Source: JAGTVG01 sp942491935 (lineage in GTDB: Bacteria > Bacteroidota > Bacteroidia > Cytophagales > Cyclobacteriaceae). From it: DNA of 64,000 bases. Position 1 is the stretch's first letter. Every line of letters starts with the position of its first letter. The notes beneath the pieces were generated by a model that worked only from the letters and a program-made list of their open reading frames with translations, was not told where the DNA came from and did no database searches. Shown here one piece after another: positions 48,130 to 56,365 of this stretch. The DNA is taken from positions 74,408-138,407 of the forward strand of contig CALOCZ010000025.1 of the NCBI GenBank assembly GCA_942491935.1, read 5' to 3'. The position numbers and the translations under genes are program-made.

Positions 48130-48295
48130 TTCGCCTACTTATTTTCTAATTGATCAGACCGTAGTACAATGAAGTGTTAATATACCATTTATAAATTTAA
48201 TCATGTTAATATTAAATTAATAGTATGAAGTTAGGGAAATTGACTACGGACTGGCAGAAACTTTTACAAAAATAATATTATTAGGTCATAAATAA

Positions 48296-48303
48296 TATCT
48301 TTG
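48296..48303 (+). promoter_or_regulatory. Candidate -7 box of the manC promoter
   Basis: TATCTTTG at 48296-48303 is a perfect match to the Bacteroidota -7 consensus TAnnTTTG, 57 bases before the manC start. No clear -33 TTG lies at the usual spacing, so the promoter is only a candidate. Confidence 0.4.
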
Positions 48304-48360
48304 TTATATTGGAAAAAGAAATAATGTCAATCAAGAACTCCATTCCTTAAAATAAATCAA

Positions 48361-49437
48361 ATGAACAAACATTATTATGTGGTAATTATGGCGGGGGGTG
48401 TTGGTTCCCGTTTCTGGCCATACAGCCGCAATGATCATCCTAAGCAATTTCTTGATGTTTTGGGAACCGGATCTTCGCTTCTTCAACTTACTTACCAGCG
48501 ATTCCTTAATGTATGCCCTGCTGAAAATATATATATTGTTACGTCCCAGGATTACTATAAGCTTGTAAAAGATCAGTTGCCGGACATGACGGACGATCAA
48601 ATACTCCTTGAACCGGCCCGGAAAAACACAGCCCCATGCATTGCTTATGCCAGCTTTAAGATTGCAAAAAAAGATCCCAAAGCAACTATGGTTGTAACTC
48701 CCTCGGATCATGCTATTCTAAAAGAAAAAATCTTTATAGAAGCCATAAATAAGAGCCTGAAATATGCCTTTGAAAATGATATTTTAATAACACTTGGTAT
48801 TCAGCCAAACCGACCCGAAACAGGTTATGGTTATATTCAATATCATATCGATAATAGGAGCGATTTCAAAAAAGTTAAAACTTTTACTGAAAAACCCCAG
48901 ATCGATCTGGCCAAGAAGTTCATAGAGAGTGGTGAGTTTGTCTGGAATGCAGGAATATTTATCTGGAATGTGTCTTCTATAAACAAAGCCTTTCAGAATT
49001 TTCTGCCCGAGATATCAGAATCGTTCGAATCCATATTTGATTCTTATTACACCTCTAAAGAGAAAAAAGCCATTCAACGTGCTTATTCTCATTTTAAGAT
49101 CATATCGATCGATTATGGTGTTATGGAAAAAGCTGATAATGTTTATGTAATATTAGGAGATTTTGGATGGTCTGATCTTGGTTCCTGGGGATCATTGCAT
49201 GATATTAAGGATAAAGATGGGAATAATAATGTAATCGAAGCTAACGTATTGCTATATGATACACATAACAGCATATTTCTGGGAGACGAAAAAAAGCTTA
49301 TTGTCGTACAGGGACTGCAGGATTATCTTATAGCTGATACGGGTGATGTTCTTTTAATCTGTAAAAAAGACATTGAAAGTGAAATGCGTGGGATCATCAA
49401 AGATGTAAAATCAAAAAAAGGAGAAGATTATATTTAA
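48361..49437 (+). CDS. manC: Mannose-1-phosphate guanylyltransferase
   Basis: Makes GDP-mannose from mannose-1-phosphate and GTP for exopolysaccharide and glycoprotein sugars. The nucleotidyltransferase signature AGGVGSRFWP lies at residues 11-20, followed by PKQF at 28-31 and the DLGSWGSLHD block in the C-terminal part. At 358 residues it is the single-domain form, without an added phosphomannose isomerase domain. Its stop shares bases with the convergent rlmB stop (the sequence TTAA at 49434-49437), so the two genes share an end. Confidence 0.92.
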   Translation: MNKHYYVVIMAGGVGSRFWPYSRNDHPKQFLDVLGTGSSLLQLTYQRFLNVCPAENIYIVTSQDYYKLVKDQLPDMTDDQILLEPARKNTAPCIAYASFKIAKKDPKATMVVTPSDHAILKEKIFIEAINKSLKYAFENDILITLGIQPNRPETGYGYIQYHIDNRSDFKKVKTFTEKPQIDLAKKFIESGEFVWNAGIFIWNVSSINKAFQNFLPEISESFESIFDSYYTSKEKKAIQRAYSHFKIISIDYGVMEKADNVYVILGDFGWSDLGSWGSLHDIKDKDGNNNVIEANVLLYDTHNSIFLGDEKKLIVVQGLQDYLIADTGDVLLICKKDIESEMRGIIKDVKSKKGEDYI

Positions 49438-50177
49438 TTCCTTCGTTGTCTTACCAATTCAGATCCGGCAATAGCCATACTGACCGATACGTTGAAGGAA
49501 CTTACTTTTCCATGCATAGGTATATTTACCTTAACATCTGATTTTTTAAGGATTTCGGGGCTTATCCCATCAAATTCTGAACCTAGTACCAGGCATGCCG
49601 GTCCATTCATGTTGGTAGTATAAATTGATTCGTTGGCTTTTTCTGTGCAGGCTATAATACGAATGCCATTGTTCTTCAAGTAATCAATTGTGCTTAATAA
49701 GCTTTTTACCCGGCAGACAGGTATATGCATTAAAGCACCTGCTGATATCTTAACCGCTTCATTATTCAACCTGGCACTCCCCTTCGAGGGTATTATGATC
49801 GCATTGAACCCTAATCCTTCGGAGGTTCTGGCTATAGCCCCAAGGTTATGAACATCCGTTATATGGTCGAGAATCAACAGCAATGGATCAGTCCCCTGGC
49901 TATATGCATCAGTAATTACATTATCGAGAGAGGAATATTTTATAGCTGATAGAAATGCAATTATACCCTGGTGATTTTTGCCTGTAATGGCATTCAGTTT
50001 TTCTTTCGGAACCTTCTGAATGGGAATATTCAACCTATATCCATTATTAAGGATATCCTTGATCTGACTATTGGAATAATCTTTTCTTACCAGGATCCTG
50101 TCTATTTCTGAGCCGGATTCAACGGCTTCATGAACAGAGTGGATACCAAATACATATTCTCGATCAGCTTTCATCAA
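49434..50177 (-). CDS. rlmB: 23S rRNA 2'-O-methyltransferase RlmB (SpoU/TrmH family)
   Basis: A 247-residue SPOUT methyltransferase expected to methylate a guanosine ribose of 23S rRNA. The L30e-like N-terminal domain (VFGIHSVHEAVESGSEIDR) is followed by the knotted catalytic domain with its three motifs: NLGAIARTSE, LVLGSEFDGIS, and IPMHGKVSSFNVSVSMAIAG. Family and length are clear; the exact rRNA site cannot be proven from sequence alone. The gene lies 9 bases below the GWxTD gene. Confidence 0.88.
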   Translation of the reverse strand: MMKADREYVFGIHSVHEAVESGSEIDRILVRKDYSNSQIKDILNNGYRLNIPIQKVPKEKLNAITGKNHQGIIAFLSAIKYSSLDNVITDAYSQGTDPLLLILDHITDVHNLGAIARTSEGLGFNAIIIPSKGSARLNNEAVKISAGALMHIPVCRVKSLLSTIDYLKNNGIRIIACTEKANESIYTTNMNGPACLVLGSEFDGISPEILKKSDVKVNIPMHGKVSSFNVSVSMAIAGSELVRQRRN

Positions 50178-50186
50178 TTAAGAAAT

Positions 50187-51419
50187 CTAATTAACTCCTT
50201 TTCTCCACCTGTCGATACTTTTATACCAGTAAGATTTATACTGATTGTCCCGGATCAAGGTGTAATGTTTGTCTGAAAATATATTCCTGATTTTCAGGAA
50301 ATTAAATACTACAATTTGATTTTTGCCTGGATTTTTATAATACCATGATTCTTTTTCTTCTGATACATATACCTCATCCGGAGGTCCTACAATTATAAAT
50401 ATCATCCCCATATCCGTCTTCCATCCTTCCTTGTAGTTTGTAAAGCGTACGTTTGCCTCTTCAATTCGGTCATAATATCTTTTAATGATCATCTTGGCCA
50501 CAGATTCAGATTTAGCAAGATCCAGCCAGAAACCCTCAAAGGCCGACCTGACATCTTCCGCATTGACCAATTCATCAATTTCATCTTTTGTGCTTAGATA
50601 TATCAATGGTTCACTAAGTTCTTTAATTGAGGTCATTTTTGGATAATAGTTGCTTACCACACGGATTCCTATACCTGACAAGGATGCAGTGTCTGATTGT
50701 ATAAAGTATAAACCTTCTTCCTTCAGAGAAAAAGGTTCATTGTTCCTAACTTTAGTTAAAGTTGAAATCTCCATTGATTTACTAACAGTTTTCTTTAACC
50801 TGTACATAGGAGGATCAGCTACTTCAAAATCAGTTTTATAATAATATACAAAGAACTCCTGCTCATCATCTTTAAAATCTTGTATCCGTATAGTTTCCGG
50901 AACAGTTATATATTCTGCACAAACAGGCAGCAAACTGGAATTGTTATATATCATGAAATCTGGGGAAGGAAACTTTATTTTAGATATAAACTGTATATCA
51001 TAGGCATATTCTTTCCCTGAAACCTTGTTCCGGACATTTAAAAATAAAACATTATAGTTATTGGCATCCGGGATACGGATATGGAAATATGTTGATTCAG
51101 AATCTCTCCCAATTCCATGTACCGGGTAATTTAATGTTCGACTTAATAATATTTCCTCTGCATCCAGTGAAGATTTTATTTCATAATCCAGGCCAATGTT
51201 CTCTTCAAAATCAATACCTTCCGGGATATTGAGGGTAAAATAAATGTGGTATAAAGTATCATCTTTAGCAATTCTGTAATTGAGAATATACTCACTATCC
51301 AGATCGTATTTCCATGCAACCGACTTCTTCGTATAATTTGATTGTGAAAACGCCTGCAGACTGCTCAGGGTAAAAATAAAAAACGCAAGCCAAATGAACC
51401 GAAGATCATTTATTTTCAT
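50187..51419 (-). CDS. Exported GWxTD-domain protein
   Basis: A secreted or periplasmic protein of about 410 residues. The best start is ATG at 51417-51419, which gives a clean signal peptide ending LQAFSQ; the frame opens 10 codons earlier at 51449. The diagnostic GWxTD motif appears as GWKTDMGMIFIIVGPPDEVY in the C-terminal third. The N-terminal ~220 residues look beta-rich. GWxTD proteins are widespread in Bacteroidota and lack a settled function. It is followed by rlmB on the same strand. Confidence 0.82.
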   Translation of the reverse strand: MKINDLRFIWLAFFIFTLSSLQAFSQSNYTKKSVAWKYDLDSEYILNYRIAKDDTLYHIYFTLNIPEGIDFEENIGLDYEIKSSLDAEEILLSRTLNYPVHGIGRDSESTYFHIRIPDANNYNVLFLNVRNKVSGKEYAYDIQFISKIKFPSPDFMIYNNSSLLPVCAEYITVPETIRIQDFKDDEQEFFVYYYKTDFEVADPPMYRLKKTVSKSMEISTLTKVRNNEPFSLKEEGLYFIQSDTASLSGIGIRVVSNYYPKMTSIKELSEPLIYLSTKDEIDELVNAEDVRSAFEGFWLDLAKSESVAKMIIKRYYDRIEEANVRFTNYKEGWKTDMGMIFIIVGPPDEVYVSEEKESWYYKNPGKNQIVVFNFLKIRNIFSDKHYTLIRDNQYKSYWYKSIDRWRKGVN

Positions 51420-51513
51420 TATTATATTGCTTTTTGGGGCGTACTCCATGTAAATATCTCAAGTTTAATTTTCAATTTACTCTTTCTATCCTTTTTTTTG
51501 CAAAAACTTTGCC

Positions 51514-52290
51514 ATGTCCGTATTTAAAACAGAAATAACATCAGATAGTATACCATCTGACAATCCAATACATCAGAGACTGCTCAAACCCTACACAGTT
51601 GTAAAAGACGAAATCAGGGGAAATGTTCTGGAATTAGGATGTGGCGAAGGCAGAGGAATCGAAGAGATTTTACCAAAGGTAGATGCTTTCCTTGGATTGG
51701 ATAAAATTGATGAGGTGATTCAGAACCTTGGTGCAAAATTTCCACAAGCTCAGTTTATGCAATCATTTTTCCCTCCGGTTGAAATACTAGAATCGGGAGT
51801 GTTTGATTTTATTATTTCCTTTCAGGTTATAGAACACATCAGAAGTGACCGTTTGTTCCTTGAAGAGATCTACCGCTTATTGAAGCCAGGTGGAATAGCT
51901 ATTATAAGCACACCAAATATTAAAATGTCCCTTTCCCGGAATCCATGGCATATTCGTGAATATACGGCAATGGAATTAGAGGATCTTTGCAAAGGCATCT
52001 TTAATAAAGTTATTACTAAAGGCATAGCGGGTAACTCTAAGGTGATGGAGTATCATGAAGACAACCGAAGGTCTGTAGAAAGGATTATGAGATATGATAT
52101 ATTGGACCTGCAACATCGATTACCTTCATTCTTATTGAAATTACCTTACGAAATATTGAACCGGATGAACAGGAATACACTTAAGAAAGGGGCCAATGAA
52201 CTGGTTGCCTCTATTTCCTATGAAGATTATCTGGTTACGAATAATCCTGAGGAGTCGTTGGATCTGTTTTACTATCTATATAAAAAATAA
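51514..52290 (+). CDS. SAM-dependent class I methyltransferase
   Basis: A 258-residue cytosolic methyltransferase. The SAM-binding glycine motif is VLELGCGEGRGIEEI near residues 38-52. The post-I acidic end of strand beta-2 is LGLDKI, and motif post-II includes FDFIISFQVIEHI. The fold matches Methyltransf_11 proteins; the methyl acceptor (lipid, quinone, sugar or protein) is not identifiable. It lies divergent to the GWxTD gene and ends 49 bases before the convergent dnaK stop, with a terminator between. Confidence 0.85.
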   Translation: MSVFKTEITSDSIPSDNPIHQRLLKPYTVVKDEIRGNVLELGCGEGRGIEEILPKVDAFLGLDKIDEVIQNLGAKFPQAQFMQSFFPPVEILESGVFDFIISFQVIEHIRSDRLFLEEIYRLLKPGGIAIISTPNIKMSLSRNPWHIREYTAMELEDLCKGIFNKVITKGIAGNSKVMEYHEDNRRSVERIMRYDILDLQHRLPSFLLKLPYEILNRMNRNTLKKGANELVASISYEDYLVTNNPEESLDLFYYLYKK

Positions 52291-52319
52291 ATCCCACCTG
52301 TAAACAAGCGGGATTTTTT
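52290..52319. terminator. Bidirectional terminator between the methyltransferase and dnaK
   Basis: AATCCC (52290-52295) and GGGATT (52310-52315) form a 6-bp stem, with a T-run at 52314-52319 on the plus strand; the complementary A-rich flank gives TTTATTTTTT on the minus strand. The position suits both convergent genes. Confidence 0.7.
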
Positions 52320-52338
52320 AGCGAATTAATGTGTTATA

Positions 52339-54270
52339 TTATTTTTTCTTGTCGTCTACTTCTTCATATTCAACATCAGAAACGCCACCGTCGTCGCTAC
52401 CTTCTGAAGGAGGTGCTTCAGCACCAGGCTGAGAACCACCGGTCTGGCCTGCATTTCCAGCGCCAGAGGCAGCATACATTTCCTGAGAAGCATTTTGCCA
52501 GGCAGTATTCATTTCTTCCATGGCCTTATCAATTGCTTGGACGTCCTGCGATTTGTGGGCTTCCTTAAGTTTATCAAGTGCACCATTGATTGCAGTCTTG
52601 TTGCCTTCTGAAATTTTATCGCCATATTCTTTCATCTGTTTTTCAGTCTGGAAGATAAGCGAATCTGCCGCATTGAACTTATCTATTTTCTCTCGTTCTT
52701 CTTTATCAGTTTCGGCATTGGCTTTAGCCTCATTCTTCATTTTTTCGATTTCATCATCTGTAAGTCCTGAAGAAGCTTCAATCCTGATCTTCTGTTCTTT
52801 ACCTGTTCCTTTGTCTTTAGCAGAAACGTGAAGTATCCCGTTCGCGTCGATATCGAAAGTTACTTCGATTTGAGGAACACCTCTTGGAGCCGGTGGGATA
52901 CCATCAAGGTGGAATCTTCCTATTGTCCTGTTGTCCTTGGCCATTGACCTCTCGCCTTGAAGAACATGTATTTCTACAGATGGCTGGCTATCAGCAGCGG
53001 TAGAGAATACCTCTGATTTTTTAGTTGGTATGGTGGTATTTGATTCAATAAGTTTCGTCGTAACACCACCTAGAGTTTCGATACCAAGTGATAAAGGCGT
53101 TACATCAAGCAAGAGCACGTCCTTCACCTCACCGGTAAGAACACCTCCCTGAATGGCGGCACCTACTGCAACCACCTCATCAGGATTGACACCTTTAGAA
53201 GGTTTCTTTCCGAAAAATGATTCAACAGTTTCCTGAATTTTTGGGATCCTTGTAGATCCTCCAACCAGGATGATCTCATCAATCTCATCTACTGAAAATC
53301 CCGAATCCTTAACTGCCTGTTCACATGGTCCCACAGTTCTTTGCACCAGGCGATCAGTCAACTGTTCAAATTTAGATCTTGACAGGGTTCTGACCAGGTG
53401 TTTTGGGATTCCATCAACCGGCATGATATACGGCAGGTTGATTTCTGTGCTTGTTGAGCTTGAAAGTTCGATTTTAGCTTTTTCCGCTGCTTCCTTCAAG
53501 CGCTGTAATGCCATAGGATCTTTCCTCAGATCAATATTTTCATCTTTCTTAAATTCATCCGCCAACCAGTCAATCACAGCTGAATCAAAATCATCACCAC
53601 CAAGATGAACATCGCCATTGGTAGATTTAACTTCAAACACGCCATCTCCAAGTTCCAAAACAGATACATCAAATGTTCCACCACCCAGGTCGAATACCGC
53701 AATTTTCATATCCTTATTTTTCTTCTCAAGTCCATAGGCCAGAGATGCTGCGGTAGGTTCGTTGATAATTCTTTTTACATCCAGCCCTGCTATTTGTCCG
53801 GCTTCTTTAGTAGCTTGTCTTTCTGCATCATTGAAATAAGCAGGAACAGTAATTACGGCCTCAGTTATTGAAGTGCCAAGGTAATCTTCTGCTGTACTTT
53901 TCATTTTCTGCAGAACCATAGCAGATATTTCCTGCGGTGTATATAACCTGTCACCAATTCTCATTCTGACAGTGTCATTATTTCCTTTTTCTAAGTTATA
54001 GGAAACATTTTTCCTTTCTTCTGCTACCTCACTGAATTTTTTGCCCATAAACCTCTTTACAGAAGAAATGGTATTTTGCGGATTGGTAATTGCCTGGCGT
54101 TTTGCAGGATCACCAACCTTTCGCTCTCCCTTACCATCATCAAGAAATGCCACAATTGATGGAGTTGTCCTTCTTCCTTCACTATTCGGAATAACAACTG
54201 GCTCATTCCCTTCCATAACGGCAACGCAAGAGTTCGTAGTTCCTAAGTCTATACCAATTATTTTACCCAT
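52339..54270 (-). CDS. dnaK: Chaperone protein DnaK (Hsp70)
   Basis: The main cytosolic Hsp70, acting with DnaJ and GrpE to fold and protect proteins. The ATPase domain begins MGKIIGIDLGTTNSCVAVME; phosphate-2 region VFDLGGGTFDVSVLE and the adenosine motif ILVGGSTRIPKIQ are intact. The substrate-binding domain and lid follow, and the C-terminus is the usual Gly/acidic linker ending DVEYEEVDDKKK. The length is 643. The gene stands alone, without adjacent dnaJ or grpE. A small inverted repeat upstream (54358-54370) is a possible heat-shock control site. Confidence 0.98.
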   Translation of the reverse strand: MGKIIGIDLGTTNSCVAVMEGNEPVVIPNSEGRRTTPSIVAFLDDGKGERKVGDPAKRQAITNPQNTISSVKRFMGKKFSEVAEERKNVSYNLEKGNNDTVRMRIGDRLYTPQEISAMVLQKMKSTAEDYLGTSITEAVITVPAYFNDAERQATKEAGQIAGLDVKRIINEPTAASLAYGLEKKNKDMKIAVFDLGGGTFDVSVLELGDGVFEVKSTNGDVHLGGDDFDSAVIDWLADEFKKDENIDLRKDPMALQRLKEAAEKAKIELSSSTSTEINLPYIMPVDGIPKHLVRTLSRSKFEQLTDRLVQRTVGPCEQAVKDSGFSVDEIDEIILVGGSTRIPKIQETVESFFGKKPSKGVNPDEVVAVGAAIQGGVLTGEVKDVLLLDVTPLSLGIETLGGVTTKLIESNTTIPTKKSEVFSTAADSQPSVEIHVLQGERSMAKDNRTIGRFHLDGIPPAPRGVPQIEVTFDIDANGILHVSAKDKGTGKEQKIRIEASSGLTDDEIEKMKNEAKANAETDKEEREKIDKFNAADSLIFQTEKQMKEYGDKISEGNKTAINGALDKLKEAHKSQDVQAIDKAMEEMNTAWQNASQEMYAASGAGNAGQTGGSQPGAEAPPSEGSDDGGVSDVEYEEVDDKKK

Positions 54271-54357
54271 TATATTATAGTTTAATTTTTATGTTCAGAT
54301 TTTTTTTCAGATAAAGATCATCAATCCTTGTGCCAAGAGGATATTTAGATGTATTAG

Positions 54358-54370
54358 TGACAGTTTGTCA
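54358..54370. promoter_or_regulatory. Inverted repeat upstream of dnaK
   Basis: TGACA GTT TGTCA is a short perfect inverted repeat about 88 bases above the dnaK start. It is not a CIRCE element (TTAGCACTC-N9-GAGTGCTAA). It may be a regulator site, but the arms are only 5 bp. Confidence 0.3.
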
Positions 54371-54412
54371 GTATTTTAGCTGATTTAATTTAGTAAGGAA
54401 GGAATTTTTGGC

Positions 54413-55429
54413 TTAATTTTCTGTCCTGGACATATCAGAATCATAAGCGGCCAATAAGTTTCTGGCAGCTTTTATTGAAGGTATAATGCCAAGCGCAACC
54501 TTAGCTTCTTCACTTTTCAAGTTCTCCTTAACAACCACATTATTAAAAAAACGGTTGGTCAGTGTATCTTTTATAAGGTGGTGCATCCAGGCTACATTCT
54601 GTTCTTTTCTTTTTACATCAAAGAATCCTATTTCCTTAATATGTTTGAAATAGTCTTCTATCAATTGCCATGTTTCCTGGATGCCGGTTTCTTCTAATGC
54701 AGAACTCAACATCACTTTTGGGTACCATCCGATCTTGCTGGGTGGAAACAGGTGGAATGCATTTTGATATTCTATTCGGGCTCTTTCAGCTTTTCTAATA
54801 TTTTCGCCATCGGCTTTTGTAATTACTATGGAATCAGCCATCTCCATAATCCCTTTTTTAATACCCTGCAGTTCATCTCCAGCTCCGGCAAGCATCAGCA
54901 AAAGGAAAAAATCAACCATTCCGTGAACCGAAGTTTCAGATTGGCCAACACCTACAGTTTCTATAAATATTACCTCAAATCCTGCTGCCTCACATAAAAG
55001 CATAGTCTCACGGGTTTTCTGGGCAACACCGCCTAATGCAGACCCGGAAGCAGAAGGTCGAATATATGCTTTAGGATCGGTTGCTAAGGATTCCATTCTG
55101 GTCTTGTCTCCCAGGATGGCACCTTTTGATCTCTGACTGCTGGGATCAATAGTAAGAACTGCTAACTTTTTATCCATTGAGGTTACGTGTTTCCCGAAGG
55201 ATTCGATAAAAGTACTTTTCCCCACTCCGGGAACGCCTGTTATTCCAATGCGCAATGAATTACCCGTGTAAGGAATGATGGTTGAAAGCACTTCTTCAGC
55301 GAGCTCATTATCTTCAGGGAGCGCACTTTCAATAAGTGTGATGGCTTTGCTTAATAGGATCCTGTCTCCTTTCAGGATGCCATCAACATATGCCTTTGGT
55401 GCAAGTCTTTTCCTTCGAACGTATTTCAT
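54413..55429 (-). CDS. meaB: Methylmalonyl-CoA mutase-associated GTPase MeaB
   Basis: A 338-residue G3E-family GTPase that loads and protects the cobalamin cofactor of methylmalonyl-CoA mutase. The P-loop GVPGVGKS is at residues 65-72, followed by TIDPSSQRSKGAILGDKTRM, the G3-type ETVGVGQSE and a TKADG nucleotide motif. The MCM genes mutB and mutA lie just upstream, on the same strand, with a small rightward gene between, so the functional link is strong. The length is normal. Confidence 0.95.
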   Translation of the reverse strand: MKYVRRKRLAPKAYVDGILKGDRILLSKAITLIESALPEDNELAEEVLSTIIPYTGNSLRIGITGVPGVGKSTFIESFGKHVTSMDKKLAVLTIDPSSQRSKGAILGDKTRMESLATDPKAYIRPSASGSALGGVAQKTRETMLLCEAAGFEVIFIETVGVGQSETSVHGMVDFFLLLMLAGAGDELQGIKKGIMEMADSIVITKADGENIRKAERARIEYQNAFHLFPPSKIGWYPKVMLSSALEETGIQETWQLIEDYFKHIKEIGFFDVKRKEQNVAWMHHLIKDTLTNRFFNNVVVKENLKSEEAKVALGIIPSIKAARNLLAAYDSDMSRTEN

Positions 55430-55726
55430 AAAGTATCAAAATTAAGGAAAATCAATTCAATTTCCCCTATGTTGTCTTGATAGAGTTTTAATATAATTGA
55501 AAGATAGTTTTAAGCTTTTATGACAGAATTTAATATGTTAATGGGTGTTGTATAAGAAACTCCATTTTATCATATAAGTACAGTCCTGAGATATCTTTAA
55601 AATTGAATATTCAACTTGGTATCCCAGAATTATTCTTATAAAAAAATAAACTATGATATTCTGGAATGTTTTAGAATTATGTGTTAATTAGGGCTGATTT
55701 TTAAGATCTTAGAAAATTTTATAGAA

Positions 55727-56104
55727 ATGAGTTTGGTGTTACAGATTGTCACTGCTGAAGTCCTGTACTTTTTGGCCATAGCCTCCGGCATTTGGTTGAG
55801 CCATACAGGGAAACCTTTAAATCCATTTGTATTGATAATCCATATATTGATAGGATTGGGAACGGTAATATTTACTTCATTGGTAATATGGAGTCTGTTA
55901 CAGACCGAAACCATTACCACAGCGATTCTGATACTTGCTATTTCTTTGGGAATCCTTATAGTTGGATTAGTAGGATCAGGATTTTTACTCAGTTTTGACA
56001 GGGGTTATAACAACCAGTTTTTAAGAACACATAACATCACCACGATTTTAGGAATTATAGTATCTTCAATAATTATTTACTTGCTGGCCAGTAACAACAT
56101 TTAG
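55727..56104 (+). CDS. Small multi-pass membrane protein of unknown function (125 aa)
   Basis: I do not recognise the family. The protein is almost entirely hydrophobic, with about four membrane helices and few charges; one short polar stretch near residue 100 (FDRGYNNQFLRTHN) may face the cytoplasm or periplasm. It reads rightward between the leftward meaB and mutB genes, with long AT-rich flanks (about 300 and 260 bases) in which I saw no other gene. The start ATG at 55727 is followed by a typical hydrophobic N-terminus. Confidence 0.65.
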   Translation: MSLVLQIVTAEVLYFLAIASGIWLSHTGKPLNPFVLIIHILIGLGTVIFTSLVIWSLLQTETITTAILILAISLGILIVGLVGSGFLLSFDRGYNNQFLRTHNITTILGIIVSSIIIYLLASNNI

Positions 56105-56365
56105 TATCAAGCCCTGGTATACACTGCATCAACAAAGATAAGGTCGTCCTATTTTAGAAAAATGTCTTGCCCTAAAGAAAGTTAACAGAATGAACATAGA
56201 TTCGCGGGATTTATATCAAATTTCTATATAATCGTTATATTGTTTACTAATATTATTTTATATCCACTTTGTTTTCAAACTCACGTCAACTTTTGATGTG
56301 CCATTATAGATGTCAGGTATCTATTCAGGCGTCTGCATATTAACTAGATTAAATCCATCATGCCT

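Noticed and set aside
55437..55444. TAATTTTG -7-like box above meaB
   Set aside because: It is only 8 bases from the start codon and lacks a -33 partner, so a functional promoter there is doubtful.
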